Shown piece by piece: positions 1-8,191 of a stretch of DNA of 64,000 nucleotides; within the stretch, counting starts at the first letter, position 1, and each line of letters begins with the position of its first letter. The stretch lies in NCBI GenBank assembly GCA_021203905.1, contig JAJQAG010000003.1:62001-126000 (forward strand), read 5' to 3'. Origin of the DNA: Coprobacillus sp. (GTDB lineage Bacteria; Bacillota_I; Bacilli_A; RFN20; CAG-826). The translations under genes and the position numbers were made by a program. Below the pieces are notes generated by a model. The model was not told the origin of the DNA. It did not search any database and was given only the letters and a program-made list of their open reading frames with translations.

Positions 1-1
1 T

Positions 2-904
2 GTGGGGGATGCCATATGGACATCCATCTTCCAATCCGTCTCTACTTTCTGTAATGCAGGCTTTGATATTTTAGGAAGCACTTCCTATGTCAGAGAAGGC
101 AACGAAATTCTCATGAGGCTTGCAGATTGGCAATATTATTACATGCAAGCTATCACAATGATCCTTGTTATCTTTGGGGGAATTTCCTTCTTAGTGATTA
201 TGGATATCTTCTCTCCAAAGAAGAATAGAAGGAATAAAGTTCTTAATAAAGTAGTGCTATCAACGACCCTTGTTTTGTTGGTTGCGGGTACGGGTTTATT
301 CTGTTTAACCGAGATGGCATTTGGGGATAATGATGCAACATTTATGCAGTGCCTCTTCCAGTCAGTGACCTGTAGAACTGCGGGATTCTCGACGATGGAT
401 CAATCACAACTGAGTACCGGTGGGAAGGTCATTTCCTGTATCCTAATGTTTATCGGTGGTTCTCCTACATCCACTGCGGGTGGTATCAAGACCACAACGA
501 TATTTGTGATTATATATTCTCTTTATAAAACACTCCGTGGAAAGCAGTTTGTCGCCTTCAATAGAAGGTTCTCATATAGGGCCACAGCGAGGGCTATGTC
601 CTTAGTGGTTATCAGTGGTATTCTCATTCTTGTGGGCTATATCTGTATTGTGGAATTTGAAGCTCACAACGAGATGGTCACTAGTGGTAACGCTATCTAT
701 GAAGTCTTCTCCGCCTTTGGTACTGTCGGACTGTCGACTGGTGTAACACCTTATCTGACCACTGGTAGTGAGATAGTCTTATGCATATTAATGTTATTTG
801 GACGTATTGGTCCAGTGACATTCTTCCAGGTCTTCAACAGAGATATCGATAAGGAGGAACACCTCCACTACGAGTATGTTGAAGAAGATATTTTAATTGG
901 GTAA
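2..904 (+). CDS. ktrB: KtrB/TrkH-type K+ channel subunit, C-terminal part (5' truncated by window edge)
   Basis: Membrane subunit of a Ktr potassium uptake system. The visible 300 residues hold the later pore repeats of the SKT (Trk/Ktr/HKT) family: the filter-like segments STFCNAGFDI near the start, SVTCRTAGFSTMD at about residues 121-133, and SAFGTVGLSTGVT at about 236-248, each with the conserved filter glycine, separated by hydrophobic membrane spans. GGSPTSTAGGIKTTT, before the last repeat, matches the gating-loop region. The gene begins upstream of the window; the GTG at position 2 is simply the first in-frame codon and not a supported start. It ends 20 bp before ktrA, which has its own GGAGG, so the two are co-transcribed. 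Confidence 0.93.
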   Translation: MGDAIWTSIFQSVSTFCNAGFDILGSTSYVREGNEILMRLADWQYYYMQAITMILVIFGGISFLVIMDIFSPKKNRRNKVLNKVVLSTTLVLLVAGTGLFCLTEMAFGDNDATFMQCLFQSVTCRTAGFSTMDQSQLSTGGKVISCILMFIGGSPTSTAGGIKTTTIFVIIYSLYKTLRGKQFVAFNRRFSYRATARAMSLVVISGILILVGYICIVEFEAHNEMVTSGNAIYEVFSAFGTVGLSTGVTPYLTTGSEIVLCILMLFGRIGPVTFFQVFNRDIDKEEHLHYEYVEEDILIG

Positions 905-924
905 TATAAAGGAGGTAATTCTTT

Positions 925-1620
925 ATGGCAAAGAAAACATTTGCGGTTATTGGCTTAGGTGAATTCGGTTATGCGGTCGCGGAAGAGCTCGCTATTTTGG
1001 GAATGGATGTTATCGCTATCGATGAAGATCAAGATAATGTCGAGAGAATTGCTAAGATTCTCGATACAGCGTTCGTCGCTAATCCAGCGGATGAGAAAGC
1101 TCTTATCGAGTTAGGCATCAATAGTGTGGATGTCGCTATTGTGGCTATGGGCTCTAAAATTGAAGAAACCATTGTCACCACCGTGATTCTTAAACAGATG
1201 AATGTGAAACAGATTATTGTTCGTGTGGATGAAGACTACTATATTCCTATTGTTCAACAATTAGGAGCCACGGAGATTGTCTCCCCACAGAAGAATGCGG
1301 GAGTGGATCTCGCTAATAGACTAACACATGATGATTATCAGAACTTCTACAAACTTGATAACACCCACTCCATTGTCTCTATCAAGGTTAATTCAGATTA
1401 TCAACCCACTCCGATAAAAGACATTAATACAAAGTCAAGATATGGAATTAATATCGTCCTTATTATTCGTAATAAGCACTCATTTGTTCCAGGCGGACTT
1501 GATAGTATCCTTCCTGATGACATTATTTATGTCGTCGGAACTTCAAAAGAAATCAGAAACTTCAGCGATAGTTTAAGCGCAGTGAAAAAATCAAAGCACG
1601 CCTCTGAAACAGTTGAATAA
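925..1620 (+). CDS. ktrA: KtrA, cytosolic regulatory subunit of K+ uptake (RCK protein)
   Basis: 231 residues, the normal length. An N-terminal Rossmann fold starts with GLGEFG at residues 10-15 followed by an acidic residue at the end of strand 2 (IDED), typical of nucleotide-binding TrkA-N/RCK_N domains; the C-terminal 80 residues fit a TrkA-C domain. KtrA forms an octameric ring under the KtrB dimer and gates it in response to ATP/ADP binding; c-di-AMP binding to the TrkA-C domain is known for the family and would fit with the GdpP phosphodiesterase encoded at 46.9-49.0 kb. Start ATG at 925 lies behind AAAGGAGG. A bidirectional terminator follows directly. Confidence 0.95.
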   Translation: MAKKTFAVIGLGEFGYAVAEELAILGMDVIAIDEDQDNVERIAKILDTAFVANPADEKALIELGINSVDVAIVAMGSKIEETIVTTVILKQMNVKQIIVRVDEDYYIPIVQQLGATEIVSPQKNAGVDLANRLTHDDYQNFYKLDNTHSIVSIKVNSDYQPTPIKDINTKSRYGINIVLIIRNKHSFVPGGLDSILPDDIIYVVGTSKEIRNFSDSLSAVKKSKHASETVE

Positions 1621-1638
1621 ATATCTTTGATTTCAAAT

Positions 1639-1666
1639 AAAAAACCAGCAAGTTGCTGGTTTTTTA
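1639..1666. terminator. Bidirectional intrinsic terminator between ktrA and nusG
   Basis: AAAACCAGCAAGTTGCTGGTTTT forms a perfect stem (AAACCAGCAA/TTGCTGGTTT) flanked by A-tract on the left and T-tract on the right, so it can end transcription of ktrA (+) and of the convergent nusG operon (-). Confidence 0.85.
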
Positions 1667-1676
1667 ATTTGCTTAA

Positions 1677-2372
1677 TTAGGAATTGGCTTCAATCTTTTC
1701 AATAGATGAGAAGTCCACAACCGCTGTGGAAGGTCGTCCGAAGAAGTAGAACTCCACCTCCACCTGGCTGGTTGCCTTATCAATGGAGATAATGTCACCT
1801 TCAGTGTTTTCAAATGGACCGGAGATAATCTTGATGCGATCACCAACTTTATAACGATCAAACATCGACTCATCAACAATTCCCATTCTCTTAAGGACTG
1901 GTTCCATCTGCTCTCTTGGAACAGGGAATGGTTTGGTACCTTTACCGGAAGAGCCGACGAATCCAGTAACCCCTGGAGTGTTACGGACAATATACCACGC
2001 TCTATCAGTCATAATCATTTCCACAAAGATATAACTAGGATAGAGGTTCTTCATCTTTGTTTTTCCTGTGGGTTCACCATTACGCATTACTGGGACTTCT
2101 ACCTCACCAACAAAGGTACGGAATAAAAGATTCCCACAACCCATGGATTTCATACGTCTCTCAATATTCTCTTTCACTTTCGCTTCGTGAGTGGAGTAGG
2201 CAGTAACCACAAACCAGGCCTTATCACCTAAGGTTGTGGAAGCCTCTCTTCCTTGAGAGACATCAGTGGAAGAGTCAGTTATCACATGAGTAATCTCCAC
2301 TTCTGGGGCGCTCTCAGGAGTAACCTCTTCTATTTTTACTTCACTTTCTAATTCTTCTAACATCATATTCAC
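1677..2372 (-). CDS. nusG: Transcription termination/antitermination protein NusG
   Basis: NusG binds RNA polymerase through its NGN domain and links it to Rho or the ribosome through its KOW domain. After an acidic extension of about 50 residues, the NGN domain starts at KAWFVVTAYSTHEAKV and includes the PSYIFVEM motif and NTPGVTGFVG; the KOW domain (YKVGDRIKIISGPF, about residue 173 onward) ends the protein. The length of 231 is larger than the usual 175-185 because of the Glu/Thr/Ser-rich N-terminus. An alternative start at one of the internal Met codons (1, 3 and 4 are all Met) cannot remove this extension. It follows secE by 7 nt in the classical secE-nusG order. Confidence 0.93.
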   Translation of the reverse strand: MNMMLEELESEVKIEEVTPESAPEVEITHVITDSSTDVSQGREASTTLGDKAWFVVTAYSTHEAKVKENIERRMKSMGCGNLLFRTFVGEVEVPVMRNGEPTGKTKMKNLYPSYIFVEMIMTDRAWYIVRNTPGVTGFVGSSGKGTKPFPVPREQMEPVLKRMGIVDESMFDRYKVGDRIKIISGPFENTEGDIISIDKATSQVEVEFYFFGRPSTAVVDFSSIEKIEANS

Positions 2373-2379
2373 CTATAGA

Positions 2380-2574
2380 TTATAGAATGCCAAAGGCATT
2401 CTTGATTGCTTCAAGTAAGGAATTTCCAAGCCAGTCTTCAAAGAAAAGAATAAGTGCTGCGATAATGGCAATCACTAAAACCACAATAATAGCAGGAATT
2501 AAAGTATCACGATGTGGCCAACGGACTCTTTTGCCCTCTCGGACCACTCCTTTAGCGTATGATTTTAAACCCAT
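2380..2574 (-). CDS. secE: Preprotein translocase subunit SecE
   Basis: 64 residues with one membrane span near the C-terminus (IPAIIVVLVIAIIAALILF), preceded by the short amphipathic segment VVREGKRVRWPHRDTLIPA, which corresponds to the conserved EL.KV.WP...E pattern of SecE. It clamps the SecY channel. Start ATG at 2574 is preceded by GGAGGAATAAGTT. It sits between rpmG and nusG, the usual Gram-positive arrangement, and is presumably co-transcribed with both. Confidence 0.93.
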   Translation of the reverse strand: MGLKSYAKGVVREGKRVRWPHRDTLIPAIIVVLVIAIIAALILFFEDWLGNSLLEAIKNAFGIL

Positions 2575-2597
2575 AACTTATTCCTCCATTTCTTTCT

Positions 2598-2744
2598 TTA
2601 CTTGCTGACTTTGTGGATGGTGTGTTTCTTACATTTGGGACAATACTTATTGAATGTCTCCACATTATTTTTGCTTAAGTCAATCTTTGTCACATAGTTT
2701 CTACTAAGGCATTCGGAGCAAATTAAAAGAACTTTCGTTTTCAT
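2598..2744 (-). CDS. rpmG: 50S ribosomal protein L33 (zinc-ribbon form)
   Basis: A 48-residue reading frame found by translating the minus strand upstream of secE: it starts MKTKVLLICSECLSRNYVTK and ends KYCPKCKKHTIHKVSK. The two Cys-x-x-Cys pairs (CSEC, CPKC) make it the Zn-binding C+ form of L33. The gene order rpmG-secE-nusG is the standard one. Its stop is 23 nt before the secE start. A GAGG lies about 11 nt before the ATG. The 70-bp gap to folC probably carries the operon promoter (TTGCAA with a TAAAGT 17 bp on), but this is a weak match. Confidence 0.93.
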   Translation of the reverse strand: MKTKVLLICSECLSRNYVTKIDLSKNNVETFNKYCPKCKKHTIHKVSK

Positions 2745-2814
2745 TTTAAATTAAATCCTCTATGTTAACTTTAGCGTATATAACTTTACTCCCATAAATA
2801 ATCATTTGCAATTA

Positions 2815-4035
2815 TTATTTAAGGTCCTTAATAAATAATTCTTTCACCACACTACTAAAGGCCAAAGATCCGCAGATTAAGATCACATCGTCTGGATACT
2901 CTTCTATCTTAGTTTCAATAGCTTGATGGTAGTCTAAAACAAAGGGGTAGTCTTCTAAATAAAGGAAGTAATCATCCTCTTCTCTTGCTCGAGGATGATC
3001 AAAAGTCGTGAGTGTAATATCCTGAGAAATATAATTAAGTTCGGTAAGTAATCCTTCAAGGTTTTTATCACGAAAACACGCAAAAATTGCATGAATTGGT
3101 CTCCCTTTTGCAATATTTTCAATAGAATTGCAGGTTTTTTTCATCCCATCAACGTTGTGAGCACCATCAATGATAACAAGAGGATGACGAGAGACAATAT
3201 CCATCCTATAAGGTAATGTCATATCTAATAAACCTTGAGATATTTGACTAGCGGTTACTGGTATCGTGTCTTGAAGAATATTGGTGGCCTCAATAGCAAT
3301 ACATGCATCTTCCACAGAATAATGGGATAAGTTGTTAATTCTTAAATCTCGATATGGGAGATATGTAAATTTATATCCATTATCATCAAGTTCTTCGAAA
3401 CTGCACCTAGAGGTCGTCACTAACTTACTGTTGTGGCGGTGTGCTTCACCATAGATTACATCAAGATCAATCTCCTCAAGATAACCCACTAAAACTGGTA
3501 TTTCATCTTTAATGATGCCCGCTTTTGCAAGAGCAATCTCAGCAGTGCTTGTCCCTAACTGCTCTGTGTGCTCAAGAGAAATGGTGGTGATGATAGAAAG
3601 GATTGGGGTAAAGATATTCGTGGCATCTTCTTCTCCTCCCATTCCACACTCAATAATGGCAAGATCTAGATTCTGGTCATTGAAATAACAAAAGGCAATA
3701 AATGTCTCCACTTCAAACTTTGATAGATTGTGTTTCTTGAATTGCTTCTCGTACTTCTTGAGATAGTTTTCTATCTCTTCATCGGGTATTTGCGTGTCAT
3801 TTACCACTACCATCTCATTAATTTCTTTAGCAAAGGGGGAAGTAAAAAGACCCACTTTTAATCCAGCGGCTCGATAGATAGAGTAAAGGTAGTGGGCACA
3901 ACTTCCCTTTCCGTTAGTGCCCGCGATATGGATTGCTTTAGGGAGAAATTTAAAGCCTGTGTCCTTTATGAATTTTGTGAAATTATCTATCTGATAGTCT
4001 TGGCGAGTGTATTCACTTAGTCTCTCTTCTGTCAT
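2815..4035 (-). CDS. folC: Folylpolyglutamate synthase / dihydrofolate synthase FolC
   Basis: 406 residues of the Mur-ligase-like FolC family, which adds glutamate to (dihydro)folate or dihydropteroate with ATP. The P-loop AGTNGKGS sits at residues 38-45; LFTSPF, the EVETFIAFCYF stretch, ECGMGGEEDATN, and ISLEHTEQLG are the conserved FolC signatures, and IIDGAHN marks the C-terminal domain. The start overlaps the smpB stop by 4 nt (ATGA), so translation is coupled. No other folate gene is in view, so folate may be scavenged and only polyglutamated here; that part is inference. Confidence 0.94.
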   Translation of the reverse strand: MTEERLSEYTRQDYQIDNFTKFIKDTGFKFLPKAIHIAGTNGKGSCAHYLYSIYRAAGLKVGLFTSPFAKEINEMVVVNDTQIPDEEIENYLKKYEKQFKKHNLSKFEVETFIAFCYFNDQNLDLAIIECGMGGEEDATNIFTPILSIITTISLEHTEQLGTSTAEIALAKAGIIKDEIPVLVGYLEEIDLDVIYGEAHRHNSKLVTTSRCSFEELDDNGYKFTYLPYRDLRINNLSHYSVEDACIAIEATNILQDTIPVTASQISQGLLDMTLPYRMDIVSRHPLVIIDGAHNVDGMKKTCNSIENIAKGRPIHAIFACFRDKNLEGLLTELNYISQDITLTTFDHPRAREEDDYFLYLEDYPFVLDYHQAIETKIEEYPDDVILICGSLAFSSVVKELFIKDLK

Positions 4036-4511
4036 GAGTTATTCTTTTCCTTCATTGCCCGGTCTATTTCTCTTTCTACATCTCTCTTCTTAATGGCTTC
4101 CCTCTTATCGTAGAGTTTCTTCCCTTTTGCAAGAGCAATCTCCACTTTAGCTTTCCCGTGGGAGAAGTAGACTTTTGTGGGCACAACTGTATAGCCTTCC
4201 TTTTGAATCTTACCCATAAAGTAATTAATCTCTCTCTTATGTAGCAAAAGATCCCTTGTTCTTTCTGGGTCATGGTTAAAGATGTTTCCTTGCTCATAGG
4301 GAGCAATATGCATATTAATGATTTGGGCGATTCCGTCTTGAGTAAAGGTGACATAAGCATCAGAGATGCTACAGCCATTTACTCTTAAGGATTTAATTTC
4401 TGTACCTTTAAGAACAATCCCACACTCCGTTTGGTCACTAAGAAAGTAATTAAAGCTTGCTTTACGGTTCGTTGAAATGATCTTAATGTGAGAATTGTTA
4501 GCGTTACTCAT
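4032..4511 (-). CDS. smpB: SsrA-binding protein SmpB
   Basis: 159 residues. SmpB binds the tRNA-like domain of tmRNA and brings it to stalled ribosomes. The OB-fold core shows NRKASFNYF, CGIVLKGTEIKSLR, SDAYVTF, and HIAPYEQGN, followed by the RTRDLLLHKREI segment; the tail KGKKLYDKREAIKKRDVEREIDRA is the basic C-terminus that enters the mRNA channel. Its partner RNA, ssrA, is at 41.6-41.97 kb in this window. The intergenic region with the divergent sirtuin gene is only 78 bp and there is no good Shine-Dalgarno before the ATG; a TAAGAT box lies 8 nt upstream. Confidence 0.95.
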   Translation of the reverse strand: MSNANNSHIKIISTNRKASFNYFLSDQTECGIVLKGTEIKSLRVNGCSISDAYVTFTQDGIAQIINMHIAPYEQGNIFNHDPERTRDLLLHKREINYFMGKIQKEGYTVVPTKVYFSHGKAKVEIALAKGKKLYDKREAIKKRDVEREIDRAMKEKNNS

Positions 4512-4574
4512 AACTCTTTATCTTATCACAGAATGAAGTTTTATTATGTATTTTTCTATTCTAATAGAAGCAAG

Positions 4575-4580
4575 TATAAT
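4575..4580 (+). promoter_or_regulatory. Consensus -10 box 9 nt before the sirtuin start (leaderless candidate)
   Basis: A perfect TATAAT ends 9 nt before the ATG at 4590. With a usual 6-7 nt to the transcription start, the mRNA would have a leader of only 2-3 nt and there is no Shine-Dalgarno sequence. The -35 region (TTTTCT at 17 bp) is poor. Confidence 0.5.
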
Positions 4581-4589
4581 CTTATTAGA

Positions 4590-5345
4590 ATGGAACAAGA
4601 AAAGATTGATGAACTCTATGAAATAATCAAGGGTGCCTCTAGCATTGTTGTTTTTACAGGAGCGGGTATCTCCACAGGAAGTGGCATCCCTGACTTTAGA
4701 GGGGCAAATGGAATCTTCCTTGATAAAGAACACAAGTATGAGATTCCCCCAGAAGAAATAGTCTCCCACTCCTTTTTCTATTCTCATCCGCATGAATTCT
4801 ATGATTTTTATAAAACCAAAATGTGTTTCCGTGATGCTAAGCCCAATGCCGCCCACCGATATTTCGCTAATCTTGAGAAAAAAGGAAAGAATGTCACAGT
4901 GGTCACCCAAAATATAGATGGCCTTCATTCTGAAGCAGGTTCAAGTAGAGTGTATGAACTCCATGGTTCCATTCATAGGAACTATTGTGAAGAATGCCAC
5001 CACTTCTTCGATTTAGACTATGTCCTAGACCAAGATGGTATTCCAAAGTGTAATCGTTGTGGGGGAGTGATTAAACCAGATGTCGTTCTCTATGAAGAGG
5101 GGCTTGATCCAGATATTACCAATCGTGCGGTGTCCGCAATCATGACATGCGATGTGATGATCATCATTGGAACCTCATTAAAAGTCTACCCCGCGGCATC
5201 ATATGTGAGATACTTTAGGGGTCATCATTTAGTGTTGATAAACAAAGAACCAACCCCTTATGACAGCATATGCAATCTCACAATCTATGATGATATAATT
5301 AAAGTCGTTGAGGCCTTAAATGAAAAAGAAAACAATCTTCTTTGA
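4590..5345 (+). CDS. Sir2-family NAD-dependent protein deacylase
   Basis: 251 residues from the ATG at 4590; the reading frame is open further upstream, but homology starts at MEQEKIDELYEIIKGAS, and the longer version would overlap smpB. The NAD pocket shows FTGAGISTGSGIPDFRG (GAG motif near residue 25), TQNID at 106-110, catalytic His125 in LHGSIH, and a zinc site of Cys133/136 and Cys154/157. Bacterial sirtuins remove acyl groups from lysines using NAD; some cobB/macrodomain-linked members act on ADP-ribosylation. First of three overlapping + strand genes; gph begins inside its last 26 nt. Confidence 0.93.
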   Translation: MEQEKIDELYEIIKGASSIVVFTGAGISTGSGIPDFRGANGIFLDKEHKYEIPPEEIVSHSFFYSHPHEFYDFYKTKMCFRDAKPNAAHRYFANLEKKGKNVTVVTQNIDGLHSEAGSSRVYELHGSIHRNYCEECHHFFDLDYVLDQDGIPKCNRCGGVIKPDVVLYEEGLDPDITNRAVSAIMTCDVMIIIGTSLKVYPAASYVRYFRGHHLVLINKEPTPYDSICNLTIYDDIIKVVEALNEKENNLL

Positions 5346-5985
5346 CTTAGACGGAACCCTAGTGGATACCCTTAAAGATTTACGAAGTGCGGTAAATTAT
5401 TCTTTAAGAGAACATGGATACGAAGAGAAAACATTACCAGAAATAAAATCTTATGTCGGTAATGGAGTGGCAAAGTTAGTCGCTCGTTGTCTCCCCAACC
5501 AAGAAGAAAATCCAGACTATCAAGATTGCTTGGATGTCTTTTCACACTACTATGAAAATCACTATCTCGAAGAAACCGGTCCTTACAAAGGTGACGTTAA
5601 ACTCGTTAAGAAACTAAAGAGAGATGGTTACAATCTTGTCATCATCTCAAACAAACTTGTTCAAGTCACTGAGAATATTGTGAATACACTCTTCCCAAAT
5701 ATGTTTGATGACATTGAAGGAGATAGAAAGGGGCAAAACAACAAGCCCGCTCCAGACATGATTAATCGAGCGGTCAAGACATTAAAGATTGATTTAAAGG
5801 ATTGTATCGTCGTCGGTGATTCTAATGTAGATTTTGAAATGGGTAATAATGTTGGATGCCCAACAATTCTAGTGACATGGGGCTTTAGAGATAAAGAATC
5901 GTTATCAAAATTAGGAGCCTACGCTGTAGTGGATAACACCAAGCAACTATATAAAACCATAAAGAATTGGAGCAAGAATGCCTAA
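5320..5985 (+). CDS. gph: HAD-family phosphatase (phosphoglycolate phosphatase-like)
   Basis: 221 residues. Motif I is FFDLDGTLVDT (nucleophile Asp9, acid/base Asp11), motif II is VIISNK, motif III the Lys in GQNNKPAPD, and motif IV VVGDSNVDFEMG. The helical cap lies between motifs I and II. Gph-like enzymes hydrolyse 2-phosphoglycolate formed by DNA repair, but the family is promiscuous (pyrophosphate, sugar phosphates), so the substrate is uncertain. The gene overlaps the sirtuin gene by 26 nt and the next gene by 8 nt, so the three are one transcription unit. Confidence 0.88.
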   Translation: MKKKTIFFDLDGTLVDTLKDLRSAVNYSLREHGYEEKTLPEIKSYVGNGVAKLVARCLPNQEENPDYQDCLDVFSHYYENHYLEETGPYKGDVKLVKKLKRDGYNLVIISNKLVQVTENIVNTLFPNMFDDIEGDRKGQNNKPAPDMINRAVKTLKIDLKDCIVVGDSNVDFEMGNNVGCPTILVTWGFRDKESLSKLGAYAVVDNTKQLYKTIKNWSKNA

Positions 5986-6796
5986 AATTCCTTTCAATTT
6001 CACAAAAAACGCTAGAGATTTAGGCGGTTATTCAACAAAAAGCGGCAAAATTGTCAAACCTGGTAAACTTATTCGTTCCGCTTGTGTTTTTATGGCGGAC
6101 GATTATGATAGATATCTTTTACTAAACGAATATCATGTGAACAAAATCATTGATTTTCGTAATCCTGATGAGAGAAATCAAACCCCAGATGTAAACATTG
6201 AAGGAATAGAAACTATTCAGATTCCCATTTTTCCTGATGATGGAAATGGTGATGCCTTATCTCGGCTAAGAGAAGATGAAAAACACATGTCCTTTGTGAG
6301 AAGAATGGAGATAGTCTATGAGACACAACCAGGCTTTAGTATCTATGAGCTCATGAAGAGAAACTACATTACCTTTGTTAGTGATCCATTCTGCGTCTCT
6401 CAATTTAAGAAATTCCTCCAAATAGTACTTGAGGAAGACGACGACCACACTATCTTATATCACTGTGCTGGTGGTAAGGATAGAGCGGGTGTCGCTACAG
6501 TACTTCTTTTAGCTTTATTAGGAGTGGATGATGACACCATCAAGTATGACTATATGCTTACAGGGGAAAATATTGCTTTTGATAATGAGAGAGACATTGA
6601 AAGAGCAAGACAACAAACAGATAGACCCTTTTTAGCGGAAATCCTTGATGGTTGTATGAACGTCAAAGATATGTACATTGATGAATTATTCAAGTACATG
6701 AAGGAGAAGGAAGGGGATTTACTCTCTTACATAAAAAAATATTTCTGTATCACTGACACAGAAATAGCACAACTTAGGAATAAATATTTAGTTTAG
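5978..6796 (+). CDS. Tyrosine-protein phosphatase (Y_phosphatase3 / LipA-like)
   Basis: 272 residues of the PF13350-type tyrosine/serine phosphatases. The N-terminus has the family signature NARDLGGY (11-18) and RSA; the general-acid region is PDDGNGD; and the P-loop HCAGGKDRAG gives nucleophile Cys163 and Arg169. Such enzymes dephosphorylate phosphotyrosine and sometimes phosphoinositides; in several pathogens they are secreted, but no signal peptide is visible here. It ends overlapping the stop of the convergent CarD gene by 4 nt. Confidence 0.88.
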   Translation: MPKIPFNFTKNARDLGGYSTKSGKIVKPGKLIRSACVFMADDYDRYLLLNEYHVNKIIDFRNPDERNQTPDVNIEGIETIQIPIFPDDGNGDALSRLREDEKHMSFVRRMEIVYETQPGFSIYELMKRNYITFVSDPFCVSQFKKFLQIVLEEDDDHTILYHCAGGKDRAGVATVLLLALLGVDDDTIKYDYMLTGENIAFDNERDIERARQQTDRPFLAEILDGCMNVKDMYIDELFKYMKEKEGDLLSYIKKYFCITDTEIAQLRNKYLV

Positions 6797-7293
6797 AGAG
6801 ATGATCTCATCTCATTAATACGGGTACGGATAAAGTCAAACATTTTACTTTTATCCACTCCATAGGTAATTTCAAACTCATCAAAGAGAATGTTTTCAGC
6901 CGTTTCAAGAAGTTCAAGATCTAATGAACCAAATCTCACATTATCTGGCATCTGAGCTAAGGTACGATAGAGATAGAGTTGCCTCGCTAGATAGACAATA
7001 TCCTCTGTTGAGCCATTAAGAAGTCTCTTCTTAAAATTGTCACGTCTTTGTTTGGTATTTGCGATGATATCATCAGAGAGAGTACACATATATTTAAGAA
7101 CTCGATCAGCATTCTCCACACTCATGACACTACGAATAAGTTGATCAGCCTTGGCAATAGGAATATAAAGACTTTCTCCCGCTCCTCTTTTCGCACTTAA
7201 AACATAATATGGCTCTCCATTAATTTCCGTGGTGGCATTAACTACACAGAGCCCTTCACGGCGGTGGACAACAATGGAATTAACAGGATACAT
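6793..7293 (-). CDS. CarD/CdnL-family RNA polymerase-binding regulator
   Basis: 166 residues. The N-terminal 60 (MYPVNSIVVHRREGLCVVN ... YVLSAKRGAGESLYIPI) match the Tudor-like RNAP-interacting domain of CarD and TRCF; the rest is the helical DNA-binding domain (LARQLYLYRTLAQM...LLETAENILFDEF). CarD-type proteins stabilise open promoter complexes, often for rRNA genes. The Mfd protein at 56.4-59.9 kb carries the same kind of domain. A TGG-TATCAT extended -10 lies about 20 nt upstream of the start; the Shine-Dalgarno is weak. Confidence 0.9.
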   Translation of the reverse strand: MYPVNSIVVHRREGLCVVNATTEINGEPYYVLSAKRGAGESLYIPIAKADQLIRSVMSVENADRVLKYMCTLSDDIIANTKQRRDNFKKRLLNGSTEDIVYLARQLYLYRTLAQMPDNVRFGSLDLELLETAENILFDEFEITYGVDKSKMFDFIRTRINEMRSSL

Positions 7294-7387
7294 TCAATCA
7301 CCCTATTCATATGATACCACAAAAAAGCCCCATTTAAGACGGAAAAAATTTAAAACAAAATAAAAGTGCCAAAAATGCATAGTTTTA

Positions 7388-7420
7388 AATAAAAAAGGAG
7401 GGTTTTTCCTCCGTTTTTTC
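7388..7420 (-). terminator. Intrinsic terminator downstream of tRNA-Ala
   Basis: On the minus strand CGGAGG-AAAAA-CCCTCC folds and is followed by TTTTTTATTT. It lies 7 nt after the CCA end of the tRNA. Confidence 0.8.
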
Positions 7421-7426
7421 TTTTTC

Positions 7427-7502
7427 TGGTGGAGCTGAAGGGGCTCGAACCCTCTACCTCTTCCATGCCATGGAAGCGCTCTTCCAGATGAGCTACAGCC
7501 CC
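7427..7502 (-). tRNA. tRNA-Ala (anticodon GGC)
   Basis: 76 nt with complete cloverleaf: acceptor GGGGCTG/CAGCTCC, D-arm GCTC...GAGC, anticodon stem CTTCC/GGAAG with loop ATGGCAT giving anticodon GGC, T-arm GAGGG-TTCGAGC-CCCTT, and encoded CCA. Reads GCC and GCU codons depending on modification. Monocistronic, with its own terminator. Confidence 0.97.
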
Positions 7503-7632
7503 AGAATCTTATAAATTATATAATAACAAGGGATTCTCTTCAAGAAACATTAAGCAAGGTAATTGTTACTAATTAACAGCATATTAACCATTTCTATGAT
7601 AAGATAATTTCATCTAAAAGGAGATTTTTGTT

Positions 7633-8130
7633 ATGGCAGATCCAATTTTTACCAGAACTTCAACTAGGGCCTACACATCTGAAGATGTCACCGAAGAAGA
7701 AATTGAAACCATCTTACGTGCGGGCATGCAAGCACCAAATGCCGCTAACGGTCAACCTTGGGAAATCTATGTTGTCAAAGATCCTGAAGTGAAGAAACAA
7801 TTAAGTGGCCACCCTCAAGGACAAGCAATCCTTGAACAAGCACCAGTCGTCTTTGTCCCATGCTACAGAAAGAATACTCAATTTGGAGCGTTCCACGATA
7901 TTGACTTAGCCGCCTGCACCACTAATATGCTCATTGAAATCGAAGAGTTAGGATTAGGTGCTGTCTGGATGGGTTGTAGCCCAATGCCAGATCGTAGCGA
8001 GCTTGTGACCAAGGTCTTAAACCTTCCTGATGATCTTGCGCCTTTTGCTGTGGTACCATGTGGCCACAAAGCGGAGACAAAGGACCTTGTTCCTCGTTAT
8101 GATGAAACAAGAGTTCACAAGGTTTATTAA
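7633..8130 (+). CDS. Nitroreductase-family flavoprotein
   Basis: 165 residues, at the short end of the family. The N-terminal FTRTSTRAYTSEDVTEEEIETILRAGMQAPNAANGQPWEIYVV holds the FMN phosphate-binding Arg/Ser cluster and the P-A-N...QPW motif; DLAACTTNMLIEIEELGLGAVWMG is the second conserved block. These enzymes reduce nitro compounds, quinones or flavins with NAD(P)H; the physiological substrate cannot be read from sequence. Start ATG is preceded by AAAGGAGATTTTTGTT and a plausible -10 (TAAGATAAT). Single gene with its own terminator. Confidence 0.92.
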   Translation: MADPIFTRTSTRAYTSEDVTEEEIETILRAGMQAPNAANGQPWEIYVVKDPEVKKQLSGHPQGQAILEQAPVVFVPCYRKNTQFGAFHDIDLAACTTNMLIEIEELGLGAVWMGCSPMPDRSELVTKVLNLPDDLAPFAVVPCGHKAETKDLVPRYDETRVHKVY

Positions 8131-8152
8131 TCGAAAAACCTCTCTAAATTAA

Positions 8153-8185
8153 AAGAAAATCCAGCAAATCGCTGGATTTTTTCTT
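8153..8185. terminator. Terminator shared by nitroreductase gene (+) and tRNA-Arg operon (-)
   Basis: AAATCCAGC-AAATC-GCTGGATTTTTTC: a 9-bp stem with T-tract on the + side and TTTTCTTTT on the minus side. Confidence 0.8.
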
Positions 8186-8191
8186 GTTATT

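Noticed and set aside
4032-4035. Recoding of TGA as Trp, as in mycoplasmas
   Set aside because: smpB ends at TGA in the ATGA overlap with folC, and Trp is encoded by TGG throughout.
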